Notes: generated by a model from the letters alone, not told the origin. DNA of 64,000 bases from Neobacillus cucumis (GCF_016107705.1 NZ_JAEHGC010000002.1:124001-188000), one strand, 5' to 3'; shown: positions 52,287 to 60,901, counted from the stretch's first letter. Numbers and translations are program-made.

Positions 52287-53768
52287 GTGCCAAATCAACT
52301 ATTAAAAATAAGCAGTAAAGTCACTGAGTTTTTAAAGGGGATAAAAAGACTATATATAAATGGTGAATTTGTAGAATCCTTTTCTTCTAAAAAATTTGAA
52401 ACCTATAATCCTGCCACGGGAGAGGTTTTAGCAACTGTCTATGAAGCGGGTAGAGAAGATATTAATCTTGCAGTCAAAGCGGCCAAGACCGCTTTTGAAA
52501 AGGGACCCTGGTCGAAAATGTCAGCCGCAGAACGGGCGAGAATCATCTATAAATTGGCGGATTTGATTGAGGAACACCAAGAAGAATTGGCTCAATTAGA
52601 TACAATTGACAATGGGAAACCGATTCATGAAACGCGAGCAGTCGACCTTCCAGGGACGATTGAGCAGTTTCGATATTTTGCGGGTTGGGCGACAAAGGTA
52701 ATGGGACAAACCATCCCTGTTTCCGGTCCATTTTTAAACTATACTCGTCATGAACCGGTTGGAGTGGTAGGGCAGATTATTCCTTGGAACTATCCCATCA
52801 ATATGGTCTCTTGGAAAGTGGCTCCTGCTTTAGCTGCCGGATGTACGATCGTATTAAAGCCAGCTGAACAGACGCCACTATCAGCCCTTTATTTTGCAGA
52901 GCTTGTTGAAAAAGCTGGTTTCCCACCAGGTGTCATCAATATTGTCCCAGGATTCGGTGCGATTGCCGGGAACGCGATTGTCGAGCATCCAGATGTTAAT
53001 AAAATTTCGTTTACAGGTTCAACGGCGATTGGAAAGCAAATTATGAAAAAAGCAGCTGATACGATGAAGCGGTTGACACTTGAACTTGGTGGAAAGTCCC
53101 CTAATATTATCCTCCCGGATGCTGACCTTTCCAAAGCAATACCTGGTGTGTTTAACGGGATTATGTTTAATCAAGGAGAAGTCTGCAGTGCGGGTTCACG
53201 CGTATATGTTCATCGGAATCAGTTTGATGAAGTGGTAGCCGGAATGGTTGAATTGGCAAAAAAGGTTAAGCTTGGGAACGGGTTGGAGGAAGAAACGTCA
53301 ATGGGGCCGCTCGTATCAAAAAGACAGCAGGAACGAGTTTTTGAATATATTAATACAGGTATTCAAGAAGGGGCAAAAGTGGTGTCAGGTGGCGGAAAAT
53401 CTGATATAGGGTATTTTATTGAGCCAACCATCTTTGTAAATGTCGAAGAAAACATGACGATTGCCAAAGAAGAAATCTTTGGTCCAGTTGTCGTCGTCAT
53501 GGCTTACGATACGGTTGAAGAAGTCATTGAACGAGCGAATAATTCACCATATGGATTAGGTGCAGGCGTCTGGACAGAAAACGTTAAAACGGCCCACAAA
53601 ATCGCGGGCCAACTAAAATCAGGCAGCGTTTGGATCAACTGCTACGACGCCATCGACCCCGCCTCCCCATTTGGAGGGTACAAACAATCCGGATTCGGCC
53701 GGGACCTAAGCGCCTACGCACTAGAAAGCTACACAGAAATCAAAAGCGTCTGGGTCAACTTGGAGTAG
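52287..53768 (+). CDS. NAD(P)-dependent aldehyde dehydrogenase
   Basis: The 493-residue product has the full ALDH signature: VGQIIPWNYPINMVSWKVAP, FTGSTAIGKQIM, catalytic Glu in TLELGGKSPNII (~residue 270), catalytic Cys in NQGEVCSAGSRV (~305) and EEIFGPVVVV. It oxidises aldehydes to acids and closely resembles DhaS/BetB types. GTG 52287 follows TAGGAGG. The last ~190 bases use C-ending codons almost only (about 35 C against 3 T by hand count), unlike the rest of the gene. A long palindrome follows 10 bases after the stop. Confidence 0.93.
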   Translation: MPNQLLKISSKVTEFLKGIKRLYINGEFVESFSSKKFETYNPATGEVLATVYEAGREDINLAVKAAKTAFEKGPWSKMSAAERARIIYKLADLIEEHQEELAQLDTIDNGKPIHETRAVDLPGTIEQFRYFAGWATKVMGQTIPVSGPFLNYTRHEPVGVVGQIIPWNYPINMVSWKVAPALAAGCTIVLKPAEQTPLSALYFAELVEKAGFPPGVINIVPGFGAIAGNAIVEHPDVNKISFTGSTAIGKQIMKKAADTMKRLTLELGGKSPNIILPDADLSKAIPGVFNGIMFNQGEVCSAGSRVYVHRNQFDEVVAGMVELAKKVKLGNGLEEETSMGPLVSKRQQERVFEYINTGIQEGAKVVSGGGKSDIGYFIEPTIFVNVEENMTIAKEEIFGPVVVVMAYDTVEEVIERANNSPYGLGAGVWTENVKTAHKIAGQLKSGSVWINCYDAIDPASPFGGYKQSGFGRDLSAYALESYTEIKSVWVNLE

Positions 53769-53778
53769 ATTAATAACA

Positions 53779-53825
53779 TTCGACAAAAACCGGGTGGTGC
53801 CTGGCACCACCCGGTTTTTGTCGAA
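53779..53825. repeat. Palindromic GGTGCC element, copy 3
   Basis: A perfect 23-bp stem is centred on GGTGCCTGGCACC with arms TTCGACAAAAACCGGGTGG and complement. It lies between convergent genes, 10 bases after the aldehyde dehydrogenase stop and 3 bases from the stop of the C39-like gene. Confidence 0.9.
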
Positions 53826-53828
53826 CGA

Positions 53829-54872
53829 TCATTTTGGGGCTACCATCATTGCATGGCTCCCTAATGCTTTGTAGCTGGAGAAAAACTTTTTGCTATCGTA
53901 TTTCACATGTCCTTTTAGTGGGTTCATGATGTAAACATATTTGTCGTCGTATCCGTTTAAGACTACGGCATGTAAGTTAACAGGAGCGCGAAAATATTTT
54001 TTGGTACCGCTTAGATACCAGCCGTATTTGATTTTTGGTTTACTTAAATCTAACGTGACCCATATGACTACAGGGACACCTTTATCCAATTGATCAAGTA
54101 CCACATCTTTTTTTCGCCCTCTTAAATCCTTTGCTATGTATGTTCCCTTTACTTTCTTCATATAACTGTTCGCAGCTTTAACAATTGGCGGAGAATAAGA
54201 AAAAAAGCCGTGTCGGGATCTTGGGTTCCCGGCAAAATACTTGTAGGGATCAGGACCATAACGTTTTCCCTTTTTGAAATAAAAAGGTTTTTTGGGCAAA
54301 TATTGATCTGACATTTTCGTTTTCGAGACATTGTAATGGTAATAATTTAATACAGCTGTAAGGGAAGTGATTTCACAGCCATTCGGTAATTGGGGTTTTT
54401 GCCTAAGAGATTTTACAGGAATATATACCTTTTTGACATCAAAGCGCCCATTTGATAAATACTTATATTTTTTTATATAAGAAAATACCCGATTGGTCTG
54501 ACGGATGTCACTATTGGCTGTTTTCACCTCAATCAAAAACTCTTTACTGCTAACTTTAAAGGGCAGTACGGCCTTTAATTGTTTCAGTTTATATTTAGAA
54601 CCAATTGGCAGAGGTTTTGATACAGCTTTTCCCTGATTATTTGTTGATAAGACTTGAACTACCTTTTTCGTGTTAACATCAAACAGTTGGTATTGAGTAT
54701 TTTTAATCGGTTTCTTTGTACCCGCGTCTGTATTGATAATTGTGATCGTTCCTTCAGTCACTACATTTGGTTGATTAGGGTTTGTCGCTGCATAAACTCG
54801 GTCAAATGAAAAACACATCATGACCGGAAAAATCAAAAAGAAAAATAGAATCTTTGTTATACGTATTATCAT
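53829..54872 (-). CDS. Secreted C39-like peptidase-fold protein with N-terminal SpaA/prealbumin-like domain
   Basis: The 347-residue product has a signal peptide (~28 residues), a beta-sandwich domain of the SpaA/Cna-B type (TITIINTDAGTKKPIKNTQY to ~residue 125) and a C39 peptidase-like domain. In the latter, the putative catalytic Cys lies in LPNGCEITSLTAVLNYY (~175) and the His in VNLHAVVLNGYDDKYVYIMNP (in parts, ~310). It has no sortase signal or membrane anchor at the end. It should be extracellular, possibly bound to the wall. The target is unknown. Confidence 0.75.
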   Translation of the reverse strand: MIIRITKILFFFLIFPVMMCFSFDRVYAATNPNQPNVVTEGTITIINTDAGTKKPIKNTQYQLFDVNTKKVVQVLSTNNQGKAVSKPLPIGSKYKLKQLKAVLPFKVSSKEFLIEVKTANSDIRQTNRVFSYIKKYKYLSNGRFDVKKVYIPVKSLRQKPQLPNGCEITSLTAVLNYYHYNVSKTKMSDQYLPKKPFYFKKGKRYGPDPYKYFAGNPRSRHGFFSYSPPIVKAANSYMKKVKGTYIAKDLRGRKKDVVLDQLDKGVPVVIWVTLDLSKPKIKYGWYLSGTKKYFRAPVNLHAVVLNGYDDKYVYIMNPLKGHVKYDSKKFFSSYKALGSHAMMVAPK

Positions 54873-55043
54873 TACAAAAATACCTCACTACTAGTTTAAA
54901 GTGTTGAATTATTCCTTCACTCTCCTAATTATTCCATATTTATCAAGTAAACTCAAAAACTTCATATCTACATATATTGTTTTTTTTAAATCCTTCATAT
55001 TTTTATCCATTGAGGCATTACCTAAAAAAAGGGGGTGCTAACA

Positions 55044-55616
55044 TTGAAAAAACAACCAGGGAACTATACGCCCTTTATAATTGTCCAATCTCGAATCGAA
55101 GGTTATTCGAGAACGAAAAAATTAGTGTTAGGCTCTATCCTTGCGGCTTTTGCCACCATTTTTCAATCGGCCGGTATTTTTGTCGGAATTGGATATGCTT
55201 TTAGTATTTTAGCCACTATGCCCATCGTTCTTTCCGCAATGATTTCAAATCATCTCGGCATAATGTCGTATTTCTTAACCATCTTGCTGCTGCTCATCCT
55301 TCAACCCAGTGAATTATTCGTTTTTCCATTCACCACAGGTCTTTTAGGATTGTCATTAGGAATAGCCTTCAGATGGTGGAAAAATTGGATTGCCATTACC
55401 TTTTTTGGAGGAGTCTCATTAGCTGCTGGGATCCTTTTTCTACTATATATCGTTAAATTTCCTGTTTTAGGTCCTTCTGTTTCCCATAAAATCTATGTTC
55501 CAGTGGTTCTCATGATTTTGTTGTTTTCCTTGTTCTACAGCATGATTTGGATGGGGCTGAGCAAAAAGATTTTTGAACTCCTGTTTAAAACCAGGAATAA
55601 ACGAACAAGTCATTAA
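55044..55616 (+). CDS. Polytopic membrane protein of unknown function
   Basis: The 190-residue product has about five or six hydrophobic segments (VLGSILAAFATIFQSAGIFV, then GIMSYFLTILLLLIL, FFGGVSLAAGILFLLYIV and VVLMILLFSLFYSMIWMGL). The arrangement resembles small ECF substrate-binding (S) proteins, but no diagnostic motif is seen. TTG 55044 is chosen because GGGGG would be inside the frame if GTG 55035 were used. It lies 8 bases before xdhC on the same strand and may be co-transcribed. Confidence 0.6.
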   Translation: MKKQPGNYTPFIIVQSRIEGYSRTKKLVLGSILAAFATIFQSAGIFVGIGYAFSILATMPIVLSAMISNHLGIMSYFLTILLLLILQPSELFVFPFTTGLLGLSLGIAFRWWKNWIAITFFGGVSLAAGILFLLYIVKFPVLGPSVSHKIYVPVVLMILLFSLFYSMIWMGLSKKIFELLFKTRNKRTSH

Positions 55617-55624
55617 AAGGGGGA

Positions 55625-56683
55625 ATGCAAATGTCTCGCTTACTAGAATTTCGTACCATCTTCCAATCCATTAAACTGGCATGGGAGATGAAAAAAAAGA
55701 CTGCCATTGTCATGCTAATTGGAGTCAATGGGTCTGCTTACCGGCTTCCAGGTACAAAAATGATGATGACAGCCGATGGAGAAATGAACGGTACGATAAG
55801 CGGTGGATGTTTGGAAAACGATATCTTTGCCTATGTGGAACAAGCCTTGAAAGAAAATATTGGACTAATCAAGAATTATGATTTAAATGAAAATGAAATA
55901 TGGACTTTAGGCATTGGCTGCAAAGGTTCATTAGAAATTCTTATACTTCCAGTTCAAGATGAGGACCCATTTTGGAAGACGACAGAGCAGTTCCTCCAAA
56001 ATAATGAGGAATTTTCCTTTATCCTAGAGGTTCCAACTGGTACAAAGGCGATAATTGCGAAAAATGGTGAAATGGTCGAAACTAATGGCTCTCTGCCTCA
56101 AAAAGTTTTTGAACGGGCATTAACAAGTATGAAATCACAGAGACGTGCTGAAATTATGGAAGTGGATGGCCGACGCTTTGTCATCGATATCATTCGTTCA
56201 AGTCAACGGCTTATCATTGCTGGTGCCGGTAAAGATGCAATTCCGGTTGCAGACCTGGCAGCAAAAACCGGGTTTACAGTTACTGTATTAGACCCACGCA
56301 ACGAATTTAATAACAACCGCTATTTTCCAAATGTTGAACATATTATCCAACATCCCGAATCCCTTAATCCGGCAGATGTAAGTGACGCCTGGTGGGTCAT
56401 AATGAATCATTTGCAAAATCGAGATGAAGCAGCACTCCTGCTCGCATTAAAAAGTAATCCAAAATATATCGGTGTTTTGGGTCCCATATCAAGGACGAAG
56501 GAAATGCTTGAAACCTTAGGTGGAAATCTGCCTTTTTTTGACAAAATTCATTCCCCGGTAGGTTTAGATATTGGAGCTGAAACAGTGGATGAAGTTGCAG
56601 TCAGTATCGTTGCAGAACTTATGATGGTGCGGTCAATGAAATCTGGTACATCATTGAAAGGAAAAATGAAAATTCATGCCTAA
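55625..56683 (+). CDS. xdhC: XdhC/CoxI-family molybdenum enzyme maturation factor
   Basis: The 352-residue product has the N-terminal CoxI domain (VMLIGVNGSAYRLPGTKMMM, then GTISGGCLENDIF and LGIGCKGSLEIL). A C-terminal Rossmann domain follows (LIIAGAGKDAIPVADLAAKTG, VLDPRNEF, and PVGLDIGAETVDEVAVSI). XdhC proteins bind molybdenum cofactor, assist its sulfuration and insert it into xanthine dehydrogenase-type enzymes. It overlaps mocA by 8 bases. The target oxidoreductase is not in the window. Confidence 0.88.
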   Translation: MQMSRLLEFRTIFQSIKLAWEMKKKTAIVMLIGVNGSAYRLPGTKMMMTADGEMNGTISGGCLENDIFAYVEQALKENIGLIKNYDLNENEIWTLGIGCKGSLEILILPVQDEDPFWKTTEQFLQNNEEFSFILEVPTGTKAIIAKNGEMVETNGSLPQKVFERALTSMKSQRRAEIMEVDGRRFVIDIIRSSQRLIIAGAGKDAIPVADLAAKTGFTVTVLDPRNEFNNNRYFPNVEHIIQHPESLNPADVSDAWWVIMNHLQNRDEAALLLALKSNPKYIGVLGPISRTKEMLETLGGNLPFFDKIHSPVGLDIGAETVDEVAVSIVAELMMVRSMKSGTSLKGKMKIHA

Positions 56684-57287
56684 AATAGGGGCCATTATTT
56701 TGGCTGCAGGAATGTCCAGTAGAATGGGAAACCCCAAGCTTTTGCTGCCTTTAAAGGGAAAACCGCTAATTCTGTATTCTATCGAACTTGCTAAAGGGAT
56801 GCAACTTTATCCAATTGTATTGATCGCTGGGGAATTTTTGGAGGTTTTTCAAACACGTGCTGCCGATATAGACGGAATAGAATTTATCAAAAATAAAGAT
56901 TACATGCATGGGATGTCTTCTTCTCTAAAATTAGGAATTGAAAAATTTAAGGGTCGAGTGGATGCGGCATTTATTTTTTTAGCCGATCAGCCCTTTGTTC
57001 CAGATATAGTTGTTCAATCATTAATTCAAGATTATAAAAAGGAAAGGCAAAAAGGAATCAGGATTGTCCGGCCTCAATATAATGAGAATCTTGGTCATCC
57101 TATCTTGGTTGACAGCAGCTTATTTTCGGAATTTCTCGATTTAGAGGGCGATCAAGGTGGAAAAGAAATTATCAAAAAATATAAAGCCTATACAAAAATT
57201 CAGGTTTTTGAGTCGTCTTTTTGGGGGATGGATATTGATACGGCTAAGGATTATAAAAAAGCAATTTCTATCAGTAATGAAATTTAA
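56676..57287 (+). CDS. mocA: MocA-type molybdenum cofactor cytidylyltransferase
   Basis: The 203-residue nucleotidyltransferase has GAIILAAGMSSRMGNPKLLL at the N-terminus and FIFLADQPFVPD, then GHPILVDSSLFSEF and MDIDTAKDYKKA. It transfers CMP to molybdopterin to make the MCD form of the cofactor used by the xanthine oxidase family. Together with XdhC it points to a molybdenum hydroxylase for a heterocycle or aldehyde nearby. It starts inside the end of xdhC. Confidence 0.87.
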   Translation: MPKIGAIILAAGMSSRMGNPKLLLPLKGKPLILYSIELAKGMQLYPIVLIAGEFLEVFQTRAADIDGIEFIKNKDYMHGMSSSLKLGIEKFKGRVDAAFIFLADQPFVPDIVVQSLIQDYKKERQKGIRIVRPQYNENLGHPILVDSSLFSEFLDLEGDQGGKEIIKKYKAYTKIQVFESSFWGMDIDTAKDYKKAISISNEI

Positions 57288-57365
57288 AATGACGCTCCAA
57301 CATTTTTCCGTTTTGAAAAATGAATACTATATACCTACATAATCTTAAAATAATTCGTTAGATGT

Positions 57366-57393
57366 AAACCTGTTTAAACGCAGGTTTTTTCTT
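57366..57393 (+). terminator. Terminator after mocA
   Basis: AAACCTG/CAGGTTT stem around TTTAAACG, followed by TTTCTTTT. Confidence 0.75.
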
Positions 57394-57437
57394 TTGGCTA
57401 TAAAAAGGAGAATTTAATAAAAAACAGTAGTTTGAAA

Positions 57438-57459
57438 TATGTTTTGTATATAAAACATA
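57438..57459. promoter_or_regulatory. IclR-cluster palindrome, site 1
   Basis: TATGTTTTGTATATAAAACATA is palindromic except for one central pair and follows TGTTTT-N6-AAAACA. It lies 316 bases before the first MFS gene, in the 57288-57753 gap. Apart from the terminator, two sites and a promoter, that gap holds only AT-rich sequence without an open frame I would call. Confidence 0.6.
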
Positions 57460-57565
57460 GTTTGTGTGTACAAATAAATTTTATAATCGGTGGTTTTAAA
57501 TGTCAATAAATAATTCTGAAAAATGCAAAGATTACATAGGTATTTATCAAATAATTAATAATTTA

Positions 57566-57587
57566 AATGTTTTGCATATAAAACGAA
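57566..57587. promoter_or_regulatory. IclR-cluster palindrome, site 2
   Basis: ATGTTTTGCATATAAAACGA, a near copy of site 1 with one half-site change, 55 bases upstream of the -35 of the first MFS gene. Confidence 0.5.
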
Positions 57588-57620
57588 ATTTATTATTTAA
57601 AACTTTTTTCATAAAATCTA

Positions 57621-57649
57621 TTGACTAAATATTTAAAAAATTATAAAGT
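57621..57649 (+). promoter_or_regulatory. Promoter of the first ACS-type MFS gene
   Basis: TTGACT, 17 bases, TAAAGT, about 105 bases before the start codon. Confidence 0.55.
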
Positions 57650-57753
57650 CCTATTATTAAAACTATGTTTTTAATGTCAGCATAGTGGAAAGGGGGCTAA
57701 AAGGGACTTTTCCAGCAGGTTAAAATTTTGCAACGACCATAAGGAGGTAAAAA

Positions 57754-59028
57754 ATGTTCACGAACAACAAAAGATGGATTTATGTAGCGGTTCCTATTTT
57801 TTTCTTTTGGTTTTTTGGACAAATTGACAAACTGGGAATCTCAATCATTCAAACGGACCCTGGATTTCTAAAAGATTTAGGACTGACGGGTGCAGACCAT
57901 AATGCAAAAATAGGCTTCTTAACATTTATTTTTACGGTCTCCTATGCAATTTCGAATATTTTTTGGGGCTTTGTCATTGATAAACTTGGAGCACGAAAAA
58001 CAGCATTTATTGGGATAACCATTTGGACCATCACCATGATCATGGGTGGTCTGGCAGATTCTTATGGAACCTTTATGACGAGCCGAATTCTACTTGGTAT
58101 AGGGGAAGGAATTATGATTCCTGTCTGTGGAAAGCTTATTTCTAATTGGTTTAACCGGAAAGAAATCGGTAGAGCGCAGGCCTCCTGGATTAGTGGTAAC
58201 TATCTTGGTCCAGCAATTGGCGCCCTTGCATTATCAGCAATTATCGCCAGCTTACATTGGCACGCTGCATTTTTCTTTCTTGCTTTCTGTAATCTATTAA
58301 TCAATATTCCATTGTTTATATTCCTCACACGTGAAACACCAGAACAACATCCTGGAATAAGTGCGAAAGAGCTTAAGATGATTCGCGAAAATGATTCAAC
58401 TGAAAATGAAACAGTAAAACAAGGCTTTACACAAGACTTTCGTTATTGGGTGGTTTTCGTCGGAAACCTTATGGCATCTTTTATCTTCTACGGAATTAGC
58501 ATCTGGCTCCCAACCTATTTAATTCAAGCTAAGCATTTTGAACGAGAAACAATGGCAGGAATTACATCCTTTGCCTTCATCTTCGCTTTAGGGTTTGTAC
58601 TTATATCCGGTTTTCTTTCAGATAAAACAAAACGTCCCAATTTACTTGCAGTCATCTGGTTTGGTTTATGCGCAAGTTTCTTATGGATTGCAGCATCATC
58701 TAACAGCGCTTTATTAGCAGGTGTTTGCATGGCTCTGGCAATTGGAACCTTGGGTGGTATTTTCCACGTAACCAATATGCTGACTGTAAAATATTCAACC
58801 CCTAAAACAGCAGGAAGAGCTGCCGGTTTAATGGGCTTCACAAATATCCTAGGCGGTTTCTCCAGCTACATAATGGGCTGGATGCGTGACCTAGCCCATG
58901 GTGATTTCTTACCATCCATCATCATGTTAATCGTCGTCGCCCTAATCGGAATGGTCGTCTACATGCTCTCCTTAAGAAAAGAATCAGTAGAAGTAGCCGA
59001 ATTAAAAACGAATCAACTCATCCTTTAA
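57754..59028 (+). CDS. MFS anion:cation symporter family permease (aromatic or sugar acid type), first copy
   Basis: The 424-residue product has twelve membrane segments and the ACS pattern: WIYVAVPIFFFWFFGQIDKL at the N-terminus, GFVIDKLGARKTAFIG and ILLGIGEGIMIPVCGKLISN. Members import hexuronates, tartrate, 4-hydroxyphenylacetate (HpaX) or other aromatic acids. It is a close paralogue of the 61185 gene. The last ~180 bases switch to C-ending codons (about 26 C against 8 T) whereas the same segment of the paralogue has about 7 C against 17 T. A palindromic element follows 4 bases after the stop. Confidence 0.88.
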   Translation: MFTNNKRWIYVAVPIFFFWFFGQIDKLGISIIQTDPGFLKDLGLTGADHNAKIGFLTFIFTVSYAISNIFWGFVIDKLGARKTAFIGITIWTITMIMGGLADSYGTFMTSRILLGIGEGIMIPVCGKLISNWFNRKEIGRAQASWISGNYLGPAIGALALSAIIASLHWHAAFFFLAFCNLLINIPLFIFLTRETPEQHPGISAKELKMIRENDSTENETVKQGFTQDFRYWVVFVGNLMASFIFYGISIWLPTYLIQAKHFERETMAGITSFAFIFALGFVLISGFLSDKTKRPNLLAVIWFGLCASFLWIAASSNSALLAGVCMALAIGTLGGIFHVTNMLTVKYSTPKTAGRAAGLMGFTNILGGFSSYIMGWMRDLAHGDFLPSIIMLIVVALIGMVVYMLSLRKESVEVAELKTNQLIL

Positions 59029-59031
59029 CAA

Positions 59032-59078
59032 TTCGACAAAAATCGGGTGGTGCCTGGCACCACCCGATTTTTGTTGAA
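59032..59078. repeat. Palindromic GGTGCC element, copy 4
   Basis: A 23-bp stem (one G-T pair) is centred on GGTGCCTGGCACC with arms TTCGACAAAAATCGGGTGG and complement. Compared with copy 3, a C-G pair is replaced by T-A on both arms, which keeps pairing. Confidence 0.9.
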
Positions 59079-59200
59079 AAACCTTCTTATGAATCTATGA
59101 GACATCTGAAAATTCTGTTGACTTATTTGAAAGATGTTTTATTATTAGAAATATAAAACATTGTTTTACCAATGAAACAATATGAACAAGGAGGAAAAAA

Positions 59201-60022
59201 ATGGCATTTGTACAGGTGGATGATTTAACTATTCATTATGAAATAGAAGGTAATGGTAAGCCTTTAATCATTTTACACGGGATGGGGAACAATTCACAAT
59301 CGTGGAAAAAACAACTGAAAGGGTTATCCGAGCAATATACAGTGATTGCATGGGATGCACCCGGATATGGGAAGAGTTCAGATCCAAAAGAGGAATTGAT
59401 GGAATTTAAGGAATTTGCGAATATTTTAAAGGGATTTATTGAGAAACTTGGGCATGAATCCGTCACACTTCTTGGTCACTCAATGGGGTCGGCGATTGCG
59501 CTTGATTTTTGTTACCGCTTTCCGGACTTAGTAGACGCATTAATTATTTCAGATGCAACAAGAGGGGCAGCAGCGTTAACGAAAGAAGAAAATGAAAGCA
59601 AATTAAAAAATCGTTTGAAGAACATCGAAACATTAACACCGGAAGAAATTGCAAAACTACGGGTAAAAAGCCTGCTTTCACCGGAACCGAGTCCTGAAGT
59701 GTTAAATGAAGTGGAAAGAATCTATTCACAAATACGGCCAATGGGTTTTCGCTCTGTCGCTTATTCCCTGTATCATTTAAATAATATGGACATACTATCC
59801 TCCATCCGTGTTCCAACCCTTGTTATTTGCGGGGAATTGGACAAAGTCACACCAGTAAAAGAGTCACAGGTAATTCATGAAAAGCTTCAAGATTCGAAAT
59901 TTGAGATTATCCCAGGGACAGGGCATTTATGTTATCAAGAGGCGCCAGAGACCTTTAATTCCATTATCCTGGACTTTATGAACTCTTTAATAAAGCAAAC
60001 AGAAGTCCCGTTCAATCATTAA
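59201..60022 (+). CDS. Alpha/beta hydrolase
   Basis: The 273-residue product has the nucleophile elbow LLGHSMGSAIAL (Ser ~96), the oxyanion loop ILHGMGNNSQSW, the acid in GELDKVTPV and the catalytic His in GTGHLCYQE. It resembles meta-cleavage product hydrolases and enol-lactonases of aromatic pathways, which suits the extradiol dioxygenase gene at 63.3 kb. Sequence alone does not separate these from esterases. AAGGAGG precedes ATG 59201. Confidence 0.88.
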   Translation: MAFVQVDDLTIHYEIEGNGKPLIILHGMGNNSQSWKKQLKGLSEQYTVIAWDAPGYGKSSDPKEELMEFKEFANILKGFIEKLGHESVTLLGHSMGSAIALDFCYRFPDLVDALIISDATRGAAALTKEENESKLKNRLKNIETLTPEEIAKLRVKSLLSPEPSPEVLNEVERIYSQIRPMGFRSVAYSLYHLNNMDILSSIRVPTLVICGELDKVTPVKESQVIHEKLQDSKFEIIPGTGHLCYQEAPETFNSIILDFMNSLIKQTEVPFNH

Positions 60023-60112
60023 AATATTTCAATGGACATCTATCTATTTCTGTTGGAAATTTGATAAAATTGTAAAACAAGCATGTTATTAACAATGAGA
60101 TGGTGAAAGTTT

Positions 60113-60895
60113 ATGGCAAAAGAAGAAAAAGAACGTTATAATGCCAATGCCTTAGTAAGGGGATTGGAAATATTAAAGCTTTTTAACGAGGAGCGCCCAA
60201 CTTTATCCTTGGTGGAAATTGCGAAAGAACTGGATGTAAGCCGCACCGTTCCATTTCGACTATTGTATACGCTTCAATCACTTGGATATCTTCATCAAGA
60301 TGAAAATACGAAGCGCTATAGTTTAACTCCAAAGGTGTTAGAATTAGGCTTCTCCTTTTTGAGCACACTCAAACTTCCTGAAATTGCCCAGCCTTATATG
60401 GAAAAATTAAGGGATGAAACCGGAGCATCCTGCCATTTATCAATTTTGGATGGCAATGAAGTCGTTTATGTTGGCAGTGCACCTGCGAGAGGGGTTTCTG
60501 CCGTTACAGTTAATGTAGGACTAAGACTTCCTGCGCATGCTGTTGCAAATGGTAAAGTTCAGCTAGCCTATGAGCCGCAAGAACATTTAAATCAAATCTT
60601 ATATGGATCAAACTTAAAACCTTTCACGGAGAGAACGCAAACAGATTTTGTTGATTTTCAAGAGGAGTTAGCGTTGATTCGCGAGCAGGGCTATGCATTG
60701 ACAAAAGGAGAACTGCATCATGGAATCCAATCTGTAGCTGCTCCAATATTCGACCGCAGTGGTAAAGTGATGGCTGCGATTAATGTGGTAGCAACAGAGA
60801 CGATTTTTCACAGCGAATTTATTGAGAAAGTGGCATTGCCAAAGGTACTTGAAATTTCCCAAATTCTATCCGGATTCATGGGTTTTCATTCATAA
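60113..60895 (+). CDS. IclR-family transcriptional regulator
   Basis: The 260-residue product has the N-terminal winged helix (ALVRGLEILKLFNEERPTLS, LVEIAKELDVSRTVPFRLL) and the effector domain with SILDGNEVVYVGSAPARG, PAHAVANGKVQLAY and GIQSVAAPIFDRSGKVMAAI. IclR regulators often sense aromatic or small organic acids. It sits in the middle of the two MFS genes, hydrolase, cupin and dioxygenase, and the repeated palindromes around it are its likely operators. Confidence 0.9.
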   Translation: MAKEEKERYNANALVRGLEILKLFNEERPTLSLVEIAKELDVSRTVPFRLLYTLQSLGYLHQDENTKRYSLTPKVLELGFSFLSTLKLPEIAQPYMEKLRDETGASCHLSILDGNEVVYVGSAPARGVSAVTVNVGLRLPAHAVANGKVQLAYEPQEHLNQILYGSNLKPFTERTQTDFVDFQEELALIREQGYALTKGELHHGIQSVAAPIFDRSGKVMAAINVVATETIFHSEFIEKVALPKVLEISQILSGFMGFHS

Positions 60896-60901
60896 AAAAG
60901 T

